From contig CP126743.1 of assembly GCA_036287865.1 (NCBI GenBank), positions 496,001 through 560,000 on the forward strand: 64,000 nucleotides of DNA. The letters are read 5' to 3'. Every line of letters begins with the position of its first letter. Positions within the stretch are counted from its first letter, which is position 1. The notes under the pieces are model-generated. The model made no database searches. It worked only from the letters and a program-made list of their open reading frames with translations, and was not told the DNA's origin. Both the position numbers and the translations under genes were made by a program. This stretch comes from Fluviibacter phosphoraccumulans_A (GTDB lineage Bacteria; Pseudomonadota; Gammaproteobacteria; Burkholderiales; Rhodocyclaceae). Shown here in pieces: positions 63,128 through 64,000 of this stretch.

Positions 63128-64000
63128 ATGTTAGAAGCTTACCGGAGCCATGTTGCCGAGCGCGCCGCCCTGGGGATTCCCCCGCTGCCGCTGAATGCCC
63201 AGCAGACCGCAGACCTGGTCGAACTGCTGAAGAATCCACCTAAAGGTGAAGAAGATTTCCTGGTTGAGCTGATCACCTACCGCGTACCTGCTGGTGTGGA
63301 TGATGCTGCACGCGTTAAGGCGGGTTTCCTGGCCGCTGTTGCCAAGGGTGAAGTGAAGTGCGCGCTGATCTCGCGTGTGCGCGCTACCGAACTGCTGGGC
63401 ACCATGCTCGGCGGTTACAACGTTAAGCCACTGATTAATCTGCTGGGCGATGCCGAATGTGGCGCCGCAGCGGCTGAAGGCCTCAAGAAGACCCTGCTGG
63501 TATTCGATTTCTTCCACGACGTGAAAGAACTGGCCGACAAGGGCAATGCCAACGCCAAGGGCGTTCTGCAATCCTGGGCTGATGGTGAATGGTTCACCTC
63601 GCGTCCTGAAGTACCTGCTTCGCAGAAGCTGACCGTACTCAAGGTCACTGGCGAAACTAATACCGATGATCTGTCGCCAGCCCCTGATGCCTGGTCGCGT
63701 CCGGATATTCCACTGCACGCTCTGGCCATGCTGAAGAACCCACGCCCTGGTATCGATGCTGATGAGCCAGGTACGCGTGGTCCGATCAAACAACTCGAAG
63801 CGTTGGCCAAGAAGGGCAACCAGATCGCCTACGTCGGTGACGTGGTAGGTACCGGTTCCTCGCGTAAATCGGCTACCAACTCGGTGCTGTGGTTTACCGG
63901 TGAAGACATTCCTTTCGTGCCGAACAAGCGTTTCGGTGGCGTCTGTCTGGGTTCGAAGATCGCGCCGATCTTCTTTAACACCATGGAAGATGCCGGCGCA
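63128..64000 (+). CDS. acnB: Aconitate hydratase B, 5' part (runs off window)
   Basis: Citric-acid-cycle aconitase and 2-methylisocitrate dehydratase. From ATG 63128 the frame is open to the window edge (291 codons) and reads MLEAYRSHVAERAALGIPPL, a HEAT-like N-domain (LLKNPPKGEEDFLVELI, LGTMLGGYNVKPLI), then the swivel domain (TGETNTDDLSPAPDAWSRPD, GDVVGTGSSRKSATNSV, FGGVCLGSKIAPIFFNT). This domain order (HEAT then swivel first) is specific to AcnB. The iron-sulphur domain is outside the window. There is a 5' leader of over 100 bases after the divergent gene's region. Confidence 0.95.
   Translation, partial: MLEAYRSHVAERAALGIPPLPLNAQQTADLVELLKNPPKGEEDFLVELITYRVPAGVDDAARVKAGFLAAVAKGEVKCALISRVRATELLGTMLGGYNVKPLINLLGDAECGAAAAEGLKKTLLVFDFFHDVKELADKGNANAKGVLQSWADGEWFTSRPEVPASQKLTVLKVTGETNTDDLSPAPDAWSRPDIPLHALAMLKNPRPGIDADEPGTRGPIKQLEALAKKGNQIAYVGDVVGTGSSRKSATNSVLWFTGEDIPFVPNKRFGGVCLGSKIAPIFFNTMEDAGA

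Overview
The window reads as a stretch of bacterial chromosome from a betaproteobacterium of moderate G+C content. This is inferred from neighbourhoods typical of that class: rplU-rpmA-obgE-proB divergent from ispB, argH next to hemCDXY, pepP-ubiH-dusB-fis-purH, murU-amgK next to lptD-surA-pdxA-rsmA, trxB divergent from ftsK-lolA-rarA-serS, and rnfABCDGE-nth. The genus cannot be fixed from sequence reading alone. TGA, TAA and TAG all end intact genes, so the standard code applies. No prophage, CRISPR array or plasmid-type gene was seen.

Layout. 1-4560: proline and ribosomal operon (minus strand), divergent promoters, polyprenyl synthase and a DUF1622 membrane protein. 4570-10372: a degraded accessory stretch holding a patatin-type lipase remnant, a 5'-truncated acetoacetate decarboxylase, a broken 3-hydroxybutyrate dehydrogenase, a BamE-like fragment, an acyltransferase fragment, a defective insertion sequence, and truncated YeeE/YedE transporter halves. 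10450-34300: housekeeping genes for glutaredoxin, arginine, tetrapyrroles, purines, tRNA dihydrouridine, ubiquinone, cell-wall recycling, LPS assembly, periplasmic folding, PLP and rRNA methylation, interrupted by a pagP gene that carries two in-frame stops. 34287-43350: a frameshifted smr gene, trxB, ftsK, lolA, rarA, serS, mltF and tRNA-Ser(CGA). 43366-50294: a DUF3313 lipoprotein, a sugar-nucleotide epimerase, acetate kinase and a three-gene NodT/EmrA/EmrB-type efflux operon. 50296-53780: a wrecked operon (transglutaminase-like; ATP-grasp/alpha-E fusion) ending in a second, same-length copy of the defective insertion sequence. 53781-64000: DUF1841, nth, the six-gene Rnf/Rsx complex, pyrD, bpt, an NlpC/P60 hydrolase and the start of acnB.

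The main story is gene decay. Core genes look intact, while accessory functions (ketone-body/PHB metabolism, lipid A palmitoylation, YeeE transport, the ATP-grasp/alpha-E/transglutaminase system) are inactivated by nonsense changes, frameshifts, deletions and two copies of a transposase-dead IS1595-like element. Most of the nonsense changes fit C-to-T or G-to-A transitions (TGG to TGA, CAG to TAG). Frameshifts could in principle be assembly errors, but substitutions to stop codons and deletions at insertion-sequence borders are harder to explain that way. I did not find a convincing new functional system. The closest candidate is the poorly characterised ATP-grasp/alpha-E/transglutaminase operon, which is clearly dead here.
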